From Variovorax sp. OV700 (GTDB lineage: Bacteria > Pseudomonadota > Gammaproteobacteria > Burkholderiales > Burkholderiaceae_C), in NCBI RefSeq assembly GCF_900099805.1, contig NZ_FNDR01000011.1, positions 1 to 64,000 on the forward strand: 64,000 nucleotides of DNA. The letters run 5' to 3'. Made by a program: the position numbers and the translations under genes. Each line of letters begins with the position of its first letter. Positions within the stretch are counted from its first letter, which is position 1. The notes beneath the pieces were generated by a model. That model was given only the letters and a program-made list of their open reading frames with translations. It was not told where the DNA came from and made no database searches. Below are positions 26,070-34,232 of this stretch, piece by piece.

Positions 26070-28231
26070 ATAACGCCAGCAGCAGCAACACCAGCAGCAG
26101 CGCGCCGGCCGATCCGCAGGAGCGGCCCCATCCGCTGGCGGCGGGCCATCGGCTGGATGAGTTCGAACTGCTCGAGGTGATCGGCGAAGGCGGCTTCGGC
26201 ATCGTCTACCGGGCCTACGACCACTCGCTGCGGCGCGAGGTAGCCATCAAGGAATACATGCCGTCGATGCTCGCACGCCGCGTGGGCGACGACAGCGTGC
26301 ACGTGCGTTCCGACCGTGTCACGGCCACCTTCCAGGCCGGGCTGCGCAGCTTCATCAACGAGGCGCGCACGCTCGCGCAGTTCAGTCATCCGGCGCTGGT
26401 GCGGGTGCATCGCTTCTGGGAGGCGAACTCCACCGCCTACATGGCGATCCAGCTGTATCGCGGCCGCACGCTGCGTCGCTTGGCGGAGGAAGAGCCGTCG
26501 AAGATTTCCGAGGCCTGGCTGCTCGGCATGCTGGGCCCGCTGCTCGGCGCGCTGGAAACGCTGCACCGCAGCCAATGCTTTCACCGCGACATTGCCCCCG
26601 ACAACATCTTCATCCAGCAGGACGACATGCCGGTGCTGCTGGACTTCGGCGCGGCGCGCAAATCGATTGCCGATCTCGTCGACGAAGTGGCGGTGATGGT
26701 GAAGTCGGGCTATTCGCCGATCGAGCAGTACGCCGACGACAACACGTTGCTGCAGGGCGCGTGGACCGACCTCTACGCGCTGGGCGCCGTGCTGTACCGC
26801 GCGGTCACCGGGCATCCGCCGCCCTCGGCCGTGGTGCGCAGCGTGCAGGACGCCTATGTGCCGCTGTCTTCGCTCGGCCGCGGTGACCTGAGCCCGGCCT
26901 TCTGCGCGGCGGTCGACCACACGCTGGCGGTGCACAGCAAGGACCGCACGCAGACCGTCGCCGCATTCGCGGCCGAGCTCGGCCTGGCCAAGCTTGGCGA
27001 CACCTACGTGAGCGGGCTGCCGGCGCCGACGATCATCGTTCCGCCGCCTTCGAAGGCCGCGCCAGCGATGGTGCCGCCGCCGCAGCAAGCGCCGGCCGCG
27101 GCGGCACCCGCGAAGCCCGCGGCGGCACCGGAAGCCGCTGCATTGGCCGGGGTCGCGCAGGCCAACGCCGCGTTGTCCGAACCGGTCGAGGCCAAGACAG
27201 AGCCCGAGGCCGAGGTCGTCGCCACGGCCAAGCCGGCTCCGGCGCCTTCGTCCAAGGCCGCCGGGCCGCGCGACGCCGCGGTGCCGGCACGTGCGCCGTC
27301 GGCAGCGGCCAGGCCGCAGCCACCGTTGTCGTCTGCCAAGAAAACGTCGTCGCGCCCGCCGTGGCTGCTGGTCGGCGCGCTGTTGATCGCGCTGGTGGGC
27401 GTGGGCAGCTGGATCGGACTTCGCCTGAGTTCGTGGAAGCAGGAGACCTCGACCGCGATGGCGCCGGTGCCTCCGCCTTCGGGCCCGATGTCCGCCAATG
27501 CGCCGCCTCCCGCCGCCGTGCCGCCGGGCGACGGCGGTGCGGCACCCGCAAACGGCAACGTGGCCGCCGCACCCGGCGGCGCCACGCCCCCCGCTGCGGG
27601 AGCCAGTGCGCCGACCGCTTCGTTGACGCCGCTGGACAACGTGCCGGTCATTGCGCCGGCACCCGGCCCGCAGGCCAACGGGGCAACCCCGTCGGCGACG
27701 CCCGGGACACCGGCTCCACCGGGCACACCCGTTCCACCGGGCACGCCGGCGGAGGCTGCCCTCGCCACCAGCGAAGTCGAAGACTGGAACCTGGCACAGG
27801 CCGAGAACACACGCGAAGGCTATGAGGCCTATCTGCGCCGCTACCGCCGCGGCCTGCACGCGCGCGAGGCCCGCAATGCCCTTGCCGAGCTGAACCGGCT
27901 CTCGACCGCCGTGCCTGCGCCGCCAGGCACCACGCCCGCAAACGCCGTGCCCACCGTGGTGGCTGCCGGCGCCGCGCCGCCCGCCACGCCCTCCGCCACG
28001 GCGCCGGCCGGGCCGCCCGGCATGGGACGCGTGGTGCTCAACATACGGCCTTGGGGCCAGGTCCTGGTCGACGGCGCCGAGCGCGGCGTGAGCCCGCCGC
28101 TCAAGTCACTGTCGCTGCGCCCGGGCATCTACAACATCGAAGTGCGCAACGGCGACCTCGACGTGTACCGACAGCGCGTGACGGTGCAGGACAGCCGATC
28201 GGCGCCCGTGGTGAGCCACGAGTTCAAGTAG
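26060..28231 (+). CDS. T6SS PpkA-like membrane Ser/Thr kinase with PEGA domain
   Basis: 723 residues from ATG 26060, favoured by CAGGGG ten bases upstream; ATG 26066 (ATGA overlap with tagF) is the alternative. The N-terminal kinase domain has GEGGFGIVY near 42, VAIKEY near 62, HRDIAPDN near 175 and DFGAAR near 195. The catalytic-loop lysine of HRDxKxxN is replaced by alanine. An Ala/Pro-rich stretch leads to one membrane helix (about 434-456), then a second Pro-rich linker and a C-terminal PEGA domain (about 656-723) in the periplasm. It probably phosphorylates the FHA protein to start secretion, the role of PpkA, though PpkA itself has a different periplasmic domain. Confidence 0.88.
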   Translation: MGMNNASSSNTSSSAPADPQERPHPLAAGHRLDEFELLEVIGEGGFGIVYRAYDHSLRREVAIKEYMPSMLARRVGDDSVHVRSDRVTATFQAGLRSFINEARTLAQFSHPALVRVHRFWEANSTAYMAIQLYRGRTLRRLAEEEPSKISEAWLLGMLGPLLGALETLHRSQCFHRDIAPDNIFIQQDDMPVLLDFGAARKSIADLVDEVAVMVKSGYSPIEQYADDNTLLQGAWTDLYALGAVLYRAVTGHPPPSAVVRSVQDAYVPLSSLGRGDLSPAFCAAVDHTLAVHSKDRTQTVAAFAAELGLAKLGDTYVSGLPAPTIIVPPPSKAAPAMVPPPQQAPAAAAPAKPAAAPEAAALAGVAQANAALSEPVEAKTEPEAEVVATAKPAPAPSSKAAGPRDAAVPARAPSAAARPQPPLSSAKKTSSRPPWLLVGALLIALVGVGSWIGLRLSSWKQETSTAMAPVPPPSGPMSANAPPPAAVPPGDGGAAPANGNVAAAPGGATPPAAGASAPTASLTPLDNVPVIAPAPGPQANGATPSATPGTPAPPGTPVPPGTPAEAALATSEVEDWNLAQAENTREGYEAYLRRYRRGLHAREARNALAELNRLSTAVPAPPGTTPANAVPTVVAAGAAPPATPSATAPAGPPGMGRVVLNIRPWGQVLVDGAERGVSPPLKSLSLRPGIYNIEVRNGDLDVYRQRVTVQDSRSAPVVSHEFK

Positions 28232-29444
28232 CGGTGCTGGCGGGCCGGGGCCAGCGCTGCGCGGCAACCAGCGCCAGTACTGCGACCAGGCTGGCCGCCA
28301 GCAGCACCCAGAGGCCCGGCGTGTAGCCGGCGCCCGGCTGCCACATCATGCCGAGCATGAGCGGGGCCAGCGCGCGGGCGATGGCGCTCGGCAGGCCCAG
28401 CGCGCCGTTGAGCGTGGCCACGTGTTCGCGGCTCACGTACTGCGCGATGGCGGTGCCCTTCACGATCGTGAGCATGCCGTTGCCCATGCCGTAGAACAAC
28501 ACGAACAGCAGCGCGGTGCCTGGGTGGGCCGCGCCCGCAAGCAGCGCCAGCAGGCCAATCGGAATAAGGCAGGGAATCAGCCGGTTTGCCAGATGCAGGT
28601 CGAAGTGGTGCTCGAAGAAATACAGCAGCGCTCGTCCCAGCACCTGCACCAGCCCGATGCTCGCGGGCAGGGCGATGGCCCACGACTCGACGAGCCCGGC
28701 ACCCCGCAGCAGGCTCACCATGTGCGGCGGCAGCGCAGCGGTGACCGCCATCAGCAGGACGGTGAAAACGCCCACGAAAAGGAACGGCGCGCTGCGCATG
28801 TAGTGACTCGCGGAATGGCTGGCCGGTGGGGCGCCGGCCGCCTTGCCGGTGCGCGCTGCGGGAGGCGGGGCATTCCGCAGCACGCGGGCATGCAGCGGCG
28901 CGCAGACCAAGAGGTGGATGGCCGCCAGCACCCAGAGCGCGTGCCGCCAGCCGAGTTGCGCGATCAGCCAGGCCACCAGCGGGATGAACACCGTGCTGGC
29001 CAGCCCGCCGAGAAAAGTCAGCGTGATGATCGCGCGGCGAAAGTCGTTGGGGAAGCGCCGCGTGACGATGGAGAACGCGGGGTTGTAGAGCGTGGCCGAC
29101 AGCCCCGCCCCGAGCAGCGTCCAGGCCAGGTAGAAGCCAAGGGCGCTGTGCACCATGCTGTGCAGCAACAGGCCGGCCGCGATGGCCAGCGAGCCGCTCG
29201 CCATCACCGCGCGTTCGTGCCCGCGGTCGATCCATCGGCCGACCGGCCATGCCAACGCGCCTTCGGCCAGCAGCGCGAGGCTGAAGGCCAGGGACGACTG
29301 CGCCCGGCTCAAACCCAGCTCGCGTTCGACCGGCTCCATCAGCAGAGCAAAGGCGTAGAAGACGCTGCCCCAGGTGATGAGCTGACCGACCGACAGCCAG
29401 CCGACCAGGCGGCGGTTGTAGAGCGTGGGTGCGGGTGGGTTCAC
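28224..29444 (-). CDS. MFS transporter
   Basis: 406 residues with about twelve hydrophobic helices and the MFS loop signature after helix 2-3 (VGRWIDRGHERAVM). Residues ~190-210 form the polar central loop. The nearest general likeness is to the nitrate/oxalate-formate style of MFS proteins of beta-proteobacteria, but I cannot name a substrate. It converges on the T6SS kinase gene and their 3' ends overlap by eight bases. The next gene on the same strand, comM, ends only 12 bp before its start, so the two may share a transcript. Confidence 0.8.
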   Translation of the reverse strand: MNPPAPTLYNRRLVGWLSVGQLITWGSVFYAFALLMEPVERELGLSRAQSSLAFSLALLAEGALAWPVGRWIDRGHERAVMASGSLAIAAGLLLHSMVHSALGFYLAWTLLGAGLSATLYNPAFSIVTRRFPNDFRRAIITLTFLGGLASTVFIPLVAWLIAQLGWRHALWVLAAIHLLVCAPLHARVLRNAPPPAARTGKAAGAPPASHSASHYMRSAPFLFVGVFTVLLMAVTAALPPHMVSLLRGAGLVESWAIALPASIGLVQVLGRALLYFFEHHFDLHLANRLIPCLIPIGLLALLAGAAHPGTALLFVLFYGMGNGMLTIVKGTAIAQYVSREHVATLNGALGLPSAIARALAPLMLGMMWQPGAGYTPGLWVLLAASLVAVLALVAAQRWPRPASTAT

Positions 29445-29456
29445 TGCCGATCGGTT

Positions 29457-30995
29457 TCAGTGTCGCAAAGCCCGACGGTACTGCACCGCCTCCGCCACGT
29501 GCTCCGCCCGCACCGACTCGGCGCCAGCCAGGTCGGCCACCGTGCGCGCCACCTTGAGCGCGCGGTGCGTGCTGCGCGCCGACCAGCCGAGCTTGGCGGC
29601 GGCATTCACCATGAACTTGCGCGCCGCATCGTCCAGCGCGGCATGCTTGTCGATGGCGCCCGCCTGCAGCGCCTGGTTGGGGCTGCCCTGGCGCTGCACC
29701 GCGAATTCGCGCGCGGCGACCACGCGGGTGCGGATGCTGCCGGTCGATTCCCCGGCGGGCGCGCCGAGCAGCTGCTGCGCCGAGACCGCGGGCACTTCGA
29801 TGTGCAGGTCGATGCGGTCGAGCAGCGGACCGCTGAGCTTGCCCTGGTAGCGCAAGATCTGGTCGGGCGTGCAGCGGCAGCCCTTCAGCGTCGAGCCCAG
29901 GTAGCCGCAAGGGCAGGGGTTCATGGCTGCAATGAGCTGGAAGCGGGCGGGAAACTCGGCGCGCCGGGCGGCCCGCGCGATGGTGATGGTGCCGGTCTCG
30001 AGCGGCTCGCGCAGCGCCTCGAGCGCCGAACGCGCGAACTCCGGAAATTCGTCCAAAAACAGCACGCCGTGGTGCGCCTGAGAGATTTCCCCCGGCCGCG
30101 GGGGCGAGCCGCCGCCCACCAGAGCGACGGCGCTGGACGTATGGTGCGGCGCCGAAGTCGGCCGGGTCATCCAGCGCGCGGTCGAGAAGCTGCCGCCCAG
30201 GCTGGCGACGGCCGCGCTTTCGAGCGCCTCGTCCACGCTCATGGGCGGCAGCAGCCCGGCAAAGCGCTGCGCGAGCATGGATTTGCCCGAGCCGGGCTCC
30301 CCGACCATCAGCAGGCTGTGTCCGCCCGCAGCCGCGATCTCGAGGGCGCGCCTGGCGCCTGCATGCCCCTTCACGTCGGCCAGGTCGGCATACAGAGGCA
30401 TGGCCGCGGCCGCTGCGGCATGGACCCGCGCCCAGCCGTCCGCGGCGGGCGCCTCGGCCTGCTGCTGTGCCGCGTCCTCGGCCATGAAGCGCCGCACCAC
30501 GTCCAGCAGGTGCTTGGCGCCGTACACCTCGCCGCCGGGTACCAGCGCCGCTTCTTGTGCGCTTTCGGTGGGCAGCACCAGGCGCGTGGCGATGCCGCGG
30601 GTGTGCAGGGCCAGCGCCATGGCCAGCGCGCCGCGCACGGGCCGCAGCTCGCCCGACAGTGAGAGTTCGCCGGCAAATTCGTGGCCCGCAAGGCGGGCGG
30701 CCTGGATCTGATCGCTGGCGGCCAGGATGCCCAGCGCAATAGGGAGGTCGAAGCGCCCGGAGTCTTTGGGCAGGTCGGCGGGCGCCAGGTTGACGGTGAT
30801 CCGCTTGTTGTTCGGAAACTCGAGGCCGGCGTTCTGGATGGCCGACCGCACGCGCTCGCGGGCTTCCTTGACCTCCGTTTCCGCCAGCCCGACGAGCGTG
30901 AAGCTCGGCAGGCCGTTCGCCAAATGCACCTCAACCGTGACACTGGCCGCTTCCAGCCCAAGCAAAGCACGACTTTGCACCAAAGACAGGCTCAT
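29457..30995 (-). CDS. comM: ComM/YifB-family Mg-chelatase-like AAA+ helicase
   Basis: 512 residues from ATG 30995, six codons inside the longest frame, chosen for the AGAGGA site just upstream and because the conserved protein begins MSLSLVQSRALLGLEA. The N-terminal Lon-like fold (GLPSFTLVGLAE...) is followed by Walker A GEPGSGKS near 231 and Walker B LFLDEFPEF near 308, with a Cys pair in PCPCGYLG. ComM is a hexameric branch-migration helicase that helps integrate DNA taken up by transformation. Divergent from the torF-glnK-amtB operon. Confidence 0.92.
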   Translation of the reverse strand: MSLSLVQSRALLGLEAASVTVEVHLANGLPSFTLVGLAETEVKEARERVRSAIQNAGLEFPNNKRITVNLAPADLPKDSGRFDLPIALGILAASDQIQAARLAGHEFAGELSLSGELRPVRGALAMALALHTRGIATRLVLPTESAQEAALVPGGEVYGAKHLLDVVRRFMAEDAAQQQAEAPAADGWARVHAAAAAAMPLYADLADVKGHAGARRALEIAAAGGHSLLMVGEPGSGKSMLAQRFAGLLPPMSVDEALESAAVASLGGSFSTARWMTRPTSAPHHTSSAVALVGGGSPPRPGEISQAHHGVLFLDEFPEFARSALEALREPLETGTITIARAARRAEFPARFQLIAAMNPCPCGYLGSTLKGCRCTPDQILRYQGKLSGPLLDRIDLHIEVPAVSAQQLLGAPAGESTGSIRTRVVAAREFAVQRQGSPNQALQAGAIDKHAALDDAARKFMVNAAAKLGWSARSTHRALKVARTVADLAGAESVRAEHVAEAVQYRRALRH

Positions 30996-31147
30996 TTTTA
31001 TTCCTCTCCCCATTGTGGTGCGCCCATTTTGGGTTGGGCTCGTGCACCGCCGGGGCTTGGGAGCCCCTCACATGAAACGTTTGTAATTTTTCATCGGTGC
31101 TTTGTGGATCGGCGGGCCACAGACGCGCAGGAGTCGGAACGAGCACT

Positions 31148-31164
31148 TTGGCACGCTCCCTGCT
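31148..31164 (+). promoter_or_regulatory. Sigma-54 promoter of torF-glnK-amtB
   Basis: TTGGCACG-CTCC-CTGCT fits the -24/-12 consensus YTGGCACGrNNNTTGCW. The invariant GG (31150-31151) and GC (31162-31163) are exactly ten bases apart. Transcription would start near 31175, 35 bases before the first ATG. Sigma-54 control by NtrC is the rule for glnK-amtB. A possible GTGCACC half-site lies near 31040; no full NtrC box is certain. Confidence 0.7.
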
Positions 31165-31209
31165 ACGAAACGGTGTCCCCCAACTTCCAACCAACCCCGA
31201 GGAGTCTCG

Positions 31210-32034
31210 ATGATGCACCGTAAATTCGCCCAGGCAATGGCCGTGGCCGCCTTTGCCGCCCTGCCGATGCTGGCGAGCGCCCAGCTTACGGGGAACGTGG
31301 CCCTGACCAGCAATTACAAGTTCCGTGGCCAGGACCAGGACATGATCGGGAAGAACGATTACGCGAAGACCAAGGGCTTCAAGCCCGCCATCCAGGGCGG
31401 CTTCGACTACGCGTTCGGCGAAAGCGGTTTCTACCTCGGCAACTGGAACTCCAGCGTCAACTGGCTCCAGGGCAACAGCATCGAGAGCGACATCTACGGC
31501 GGCTACAAGTTCAAGGCCGGTCCGTTCGACATGGACGTGGGCGCGCTCAGCTACATCTACCCGGGCAACTCGGCTGGCAACACCACCGAGCTGTACGGCG
31601 CGGGCACCTGGGCCGACGACGCCATCGGCTCGTTCACCCTGAAGTACTCGCACACGGTGTCCAAGGACTACTTCGGCTACGCGGGCAACAAGGCCGGCTC
31701 GGGGCTGAAGGGCCGCAACACGGGTTACCTGAACCTCGCCTACAGCAAGGAAATCGCGCCCAAGCTCACGCTGAAGGCGGCCGTGGGCTACACCCACATG
31801 TCCAGCGACATCCGCAGCCTGGGCTACAAGAGCTACGTCGACTACAACGTGGGCGTGTCGTATGACTTCGGCAGCGGCCTGGCACTGGCCGGCTCGGTGC
31901 AGGGCGCCAACAAGAAGAGCTCTTACCTCGCGCTGAGCAACCCGGGCTACGACTTCGGCTTCGGCACCTTCGGCCAGCAGTATTACTCGCCGAACAAGGC
32001 GCGCTTCATCGTCACGCTCAGCAAGACGCTGTAA
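31210..32034 (+). CDS. TorF-family putative outer-membrane porin
   Basis: 274 residues from ATG 31210 (a second ATG at 31213 is equally placed behind GGAG). A clear signal peptide ends at LASA-Q near residue 23. The mature chain is an amphipathic beta-barrel pattern with alternating aromatic/Gly strands (GNVALTSNYKFRGQ) and finishes in a C-terminal aromatic-rich strand (FIVTLSKTL). This is the Gcw_chp/TorF family, commonly found directly ahead of glnK-amtB in beta-proteobacteria. It probably eases entry of nitrogen compounds under ammonium limitation; the substrate is not shown by the sequence. Confidence 0.85.
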   Translation: MMHRKFAQAMAVAAFAALPMLASAQLTGNVALTSNYKFRGQDQDMIGKNDYAKTKGFKPAIQGGFDYAFGESGFYLGNWNSSVNWLQGNSIESDIYGGYKFKAGPFDMDVGALSYIYPGNSAGNTTELYGAGTWADDAIGSFTLKYSHTVSKDYFGYAGNKAGSGLKGRNTGYLNLAYSKEIAPKLTLKAAVGYTHMSSDIRSLGYKSYVDYNVGVSYDFGSGLALAGSVQGANKKSSYLALSNPGYDFGFGTFGQQYYSPNKARFIVTLSKTL

Positions 32035-32050
32035 ACAAGCACAAGAACAA

Positions 32051-32073
32051 GGTGCGGCCCAAGCTGCCGCACC
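32051..32073 (+). other. Hairpin between torF and glnK
   Basis: GGTGCGGC (32051-32058) pairs perfectly with GCCGCACC (32066-32073) around a seven-base loop, without a following U-run. It lies 17 bases after the porin stop and 30 before the glnK ATG. Such hairpins often protect the upstream message and so give more porin than PII protein; that function is inferred. Confidence 0.4.
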
Positions 32074-32103
32074 ATTCATCCATCCAAGAAGGAGAAAGTC
32101 ATC

Positions 32104-32442
32104 ATGAAGCTGGTCACAGCCATCATCAAACCGTTCAAGCTCGACGAGGTGCGCGAAGCACTGTCGGCCATCGGCGTGCAAGGCATCACGGTCACGGAAG
32201 TCAAGGGTTTCGGCCGCCAGAAGGGCCACACCGAGCTGTACCGCGGCGCCGAGTACGTGGTCGACTTCCTGCCCAAGGTCAAGATCGAAGCGGCGGTGTC
32301 CGACGACCTCGTCGACCGTGTGATCGAAGCCGTCGAAGGTGCGGCCCGCACCGGCAAGATCGGCGACGGAAAGATTTTTGTCTACAACCTCGAGCAGGTG
32401 GTCCGCATCCGCACCGGCGAAACGGGCCGTGAAGCCCTCTGA
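32104..32442 (+). CDS. glnK: Nitrogen regulatory PII protein GlnK
   Basis: 112 residues, full-length PII. The T-loop is intact with Tyr51, the uridylylation site, in GHTELYRGAEY; the B-loop (TGKIGDGKIF) and C-loop residues for ATP and 2-oxoglutarate binding are present. GlnK trimers plug AmtB when nitrogen is plentiful and relay nitrogen status to NtrB and other targets. AAGGAG stands ahead of ATG 32104. amtB follows 28 bp downstream, the classic pair, under the sigma-54 promoter upstream of the porin gene. Confidence 0.95.
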   Translation: MKLVTAIIKPFKLDEVREALSAIGVQGITVTEVKGFGRQKGHTELYRGAEYVVDFLPKVKIEAAVSDDLVDRVIEAVEGAARTGKIGDGKIFVYNLEQVVRIRTGETGREAL

Positions 32443-32470
32443 CCCGTCCAGGCTCGAAAGAACAACGACT

Positions 32471-34003
32471 ATGAAAAAACTGCTTGTCTCTCTTGCGCTC
32501 GGCTTGAGCGTGCTTACAGCCGCCTTCGCGCAGGCGCCCGCCGCGCCTGCTGCGGAAGCACCGGCCGCTTCCGCGCCGGCTGCTTCGGCCCCCTCGGCCG
32601 CGCCCGCTGCCGCCGCACCGGCAGCAGCGGCAGCCCCAGCCGCTGCCGAGGCAGCGCCCGCCGCGGCTCCCGCTCCCTCTTTCAACAAGGGTGACACCAG
32701 CTGGATGATGCTGTCCACGCTGCTCGTCATCATGATGACCGTCCCCGGCCTGGCCCTGTTCTACGGCGGCCTGGTGCGCAGCAAGAACATGCTGTCGGTG
32801 CTCATGCAGGTGATGGTCACCTTCTCGATGATCGTCGTGCTGTGGCTCATCTATGGCTACAGCCTTGCGTTCACCGAGGGGAATGCCTTCTTCGGCGGTT
32901 TCGACCGGCTCTTCATGAAGGGGATCTTCGATCCGGCCACCGGCGTGTTCGCACCCGGCGCCACCTTCAGCAAGGGCGTCTACATTCCCGAGCTGCTGTT
33001 CGCCGCCTTCCAGGCCACCTTCGCCGGCATCACCTGCTGCCTGATCGTCGGTGCCTTCGCGGAGCGCGCCAAGTTCTCGGCCGTGCTGCTGTTCATGGTG
33101 ATCTGGTTCACCTTCAGCTATGCGCCGCTTGCGCACATGGTCTGGTTCTGGATGGGCCCGGACGCCTACACCGCCGCCAACGTGGTGGATGCACAGAACG
33201 CCAAGGCCGGCCTGATCTGGCAATGGGGCGCGCTCGACTTCGCAGGCGGCACCGTGGTGCACATCAACGCCGCTGTCGCGGGCCTGGTCGGTGCCTTCGT
33301 GATCGGCAAGCGCGTCGGCTACGGCAAGGAAGCCTTCACGCCGCATTCGCTCACGCTCACCATGGTCGGCGCCTCGCTGCTGTGGGTCGGGTGGTTCGGC
33401 TTCAACGCAGGTTCGGCCCTCGAAGCCGGCACCAGCGCCGTGCTCGCCTTCATGAACACCTTCACCGCCACTTCTGCCGCAGTGCTCGCATGGTGCATCG
33501 GTGAAGCGCTGATGCGTGGCAAGGCTTCGATGCTGGGTGCCGCTTCGGGCGCCGTTGCAGGCCTCGTGGCCATCACCCCGGCCGCCGGCAACGTCGGCCT
33601 GATGGGCGCCATCATCATCGGCTTCATCGCCGGCTTCGCCTGCCTCTGGGGCGTCAACGGCCTCAAGAAGCTGCTCGGCGCGGACGACTCGCTCGACGTG
33701 TTCGGCGTGCACGGTGTCGGCGGTATCGTCGGCGCGCTGCTCACCGGCGTGTTCAACACCCAGGCACTCGGCGGCCCCGGCCTCGTGGGCGACTGGGTCA
33801 CGGCCAGCGTGGTGTCCAACGGCATCGGCGCACAGGTCTGGATCCAGCTCAAGGGCGTGCTGCTGACCATCGTCTGGTCGGGCGTGGTGGCGTTCATCGC
33901 CTTCAAGATCGCCGACTTGACCATCGGCCTGCGTGTGTCGGAAGAAGAAGAGCGCGAAGGCCTCGACATCTCCTCGCACGGCGAGACCGCATATAACAGG
34001 TAA
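32471..34003 (+). CDS. amtB: Ammonium transporter AmtB
   Basis: 510 residues, longer than the usual ~430. The start ATG 32471 opens a signal peptide (residues 1-22) followed by ~50 residues made mostly of Ala and Pro, then the eleven-helix Amt domain from about residue 75. Pore-lining features are present: the twin histidines in VHINAAVAGLVG and VFGVHGVGGIVGA. The trimer conducts ammonium and is gated by GlnK. The Ala/Pro segment would sit in the periplasm before helix 1; its role is unknown. Confidence 0.95.
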   Translation: MKKLLVSLALGLSVLTAAFAQAPAAPAAEAPAASAPAASAPSAAPAAAAPAAAAAPAAAEAAPAAAPAPSFNKGDTSWMMLSTLLVIMMTVPGLALFYGGLVRSKNMLSVLMQVMVTFSMIVVLWLIYGYSLAFTEGNAFFGGFDRLFMKGIFDPATGVFAPGATFSKGVYIPELLFAAFQATFAGITCCLIVGAFAERAKFSAVLLFMVIWFTFSYAPLAHMVWFWMGPDAYTAANVVDAQNAKAGLIWQWGALDFAGGTVVHINAAVAGLVGAFVIGKRVGYGKEAFTPHSLTLTMVGASLLWVGWFGFNAGSALEAGTSAVLAFMNTFTATSAAVLAWCIGEALMRGKASMLGAASGAVAGLVAITPAAGNVGLMGAIIIGFIAGFACLWGVNGLKKLLGADDSLDVFGVHGVGGIVGALLTGVFNTQALGGPGLVGDWVTASVVSNGIGAQVWIQLKGVLLTIVWSGVVAFIAFKIADLTIGLRVSEEEEREGLDISSHGETAYNR

Positions 34004-34098
34004 CCCCCCCAGTCTTCGCGCACTTCGTGTCGCTTCGCCAACCCCCCTGCTGGGGGCAACACCAGAGGCCCGGCAAAGCCGGTTCCTCGGTGTTTCAC
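34004..34098 (-). repeat. Short dispersed repeat, copy 1
   Basis: One of three ~97-bp copies (others at 42391-42488 and 50460-50556). This copy is inverted relative to the other two. Shared blocks: GCACTTCGTGTCGCTTCG, a C-run/G-run hairpin (CCCCCCTGCTGGGGG here), ACACCAGnGGCCCGG, and CAAAGCCGGTTCC followed by CGGTGTTTCACG. It begins right after the amtB stop. No coding potential beyond a chance frame. Confidence 0.75.
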
Positions 34099-34177
34099 GA
34101 AGGGGGCATGCGGTGCGAAGGCTGGTGAGAAGAAGAAAAACAGGAACGATTTTTCAGCAAGGTCTCCTTTGGATGTT

Positions 34178-34215
34178 CAGCCCGCGAGCGCTTCGGCGCC
34201 AGCGGGCTTTTTTTT
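34178..34215 (+). terminator. Intrinsic terminator after amtB
   Basis: AGCCCGC-GAGCGC, loop TTCG, GCGCCA-GCGGGCT, then eight Ts. The outer seven pairs and most inner pairs match, with a stable UUCG loop. It is the best intrinsic terminator on the plus strand in this window and ends the torF-glnK-amtB transcript. It lies only 17 bases before the start of the SMP-30 gene. Confidence 0.8.
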
Positions 34216-34232
34216 GGCCTGCGGGGGAGCGG

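Noticed and set aside
28422..30662. 746-codon plus-strand frame opposite the MFS and comM genes
   Set aside because: Crosses two well-supported minus-strand genes and shows only Gln/Arg/His-rich shadow sequence.
31010..31050. Complete NtrC box upstream of the sigma-54 promoter
   Set aside because: Only half-sites (GGTGCG and GTGCACC) with the wrong spacing were found, so no feature was listed.
34004..34232. In-frame upstream extension of the SMP-30 gene through the repeat
   Set aside because: The frame stays open back into amtB but crosses a dispersed repeat and an intrinsic terminator and has no family sequence before ATG 34233.
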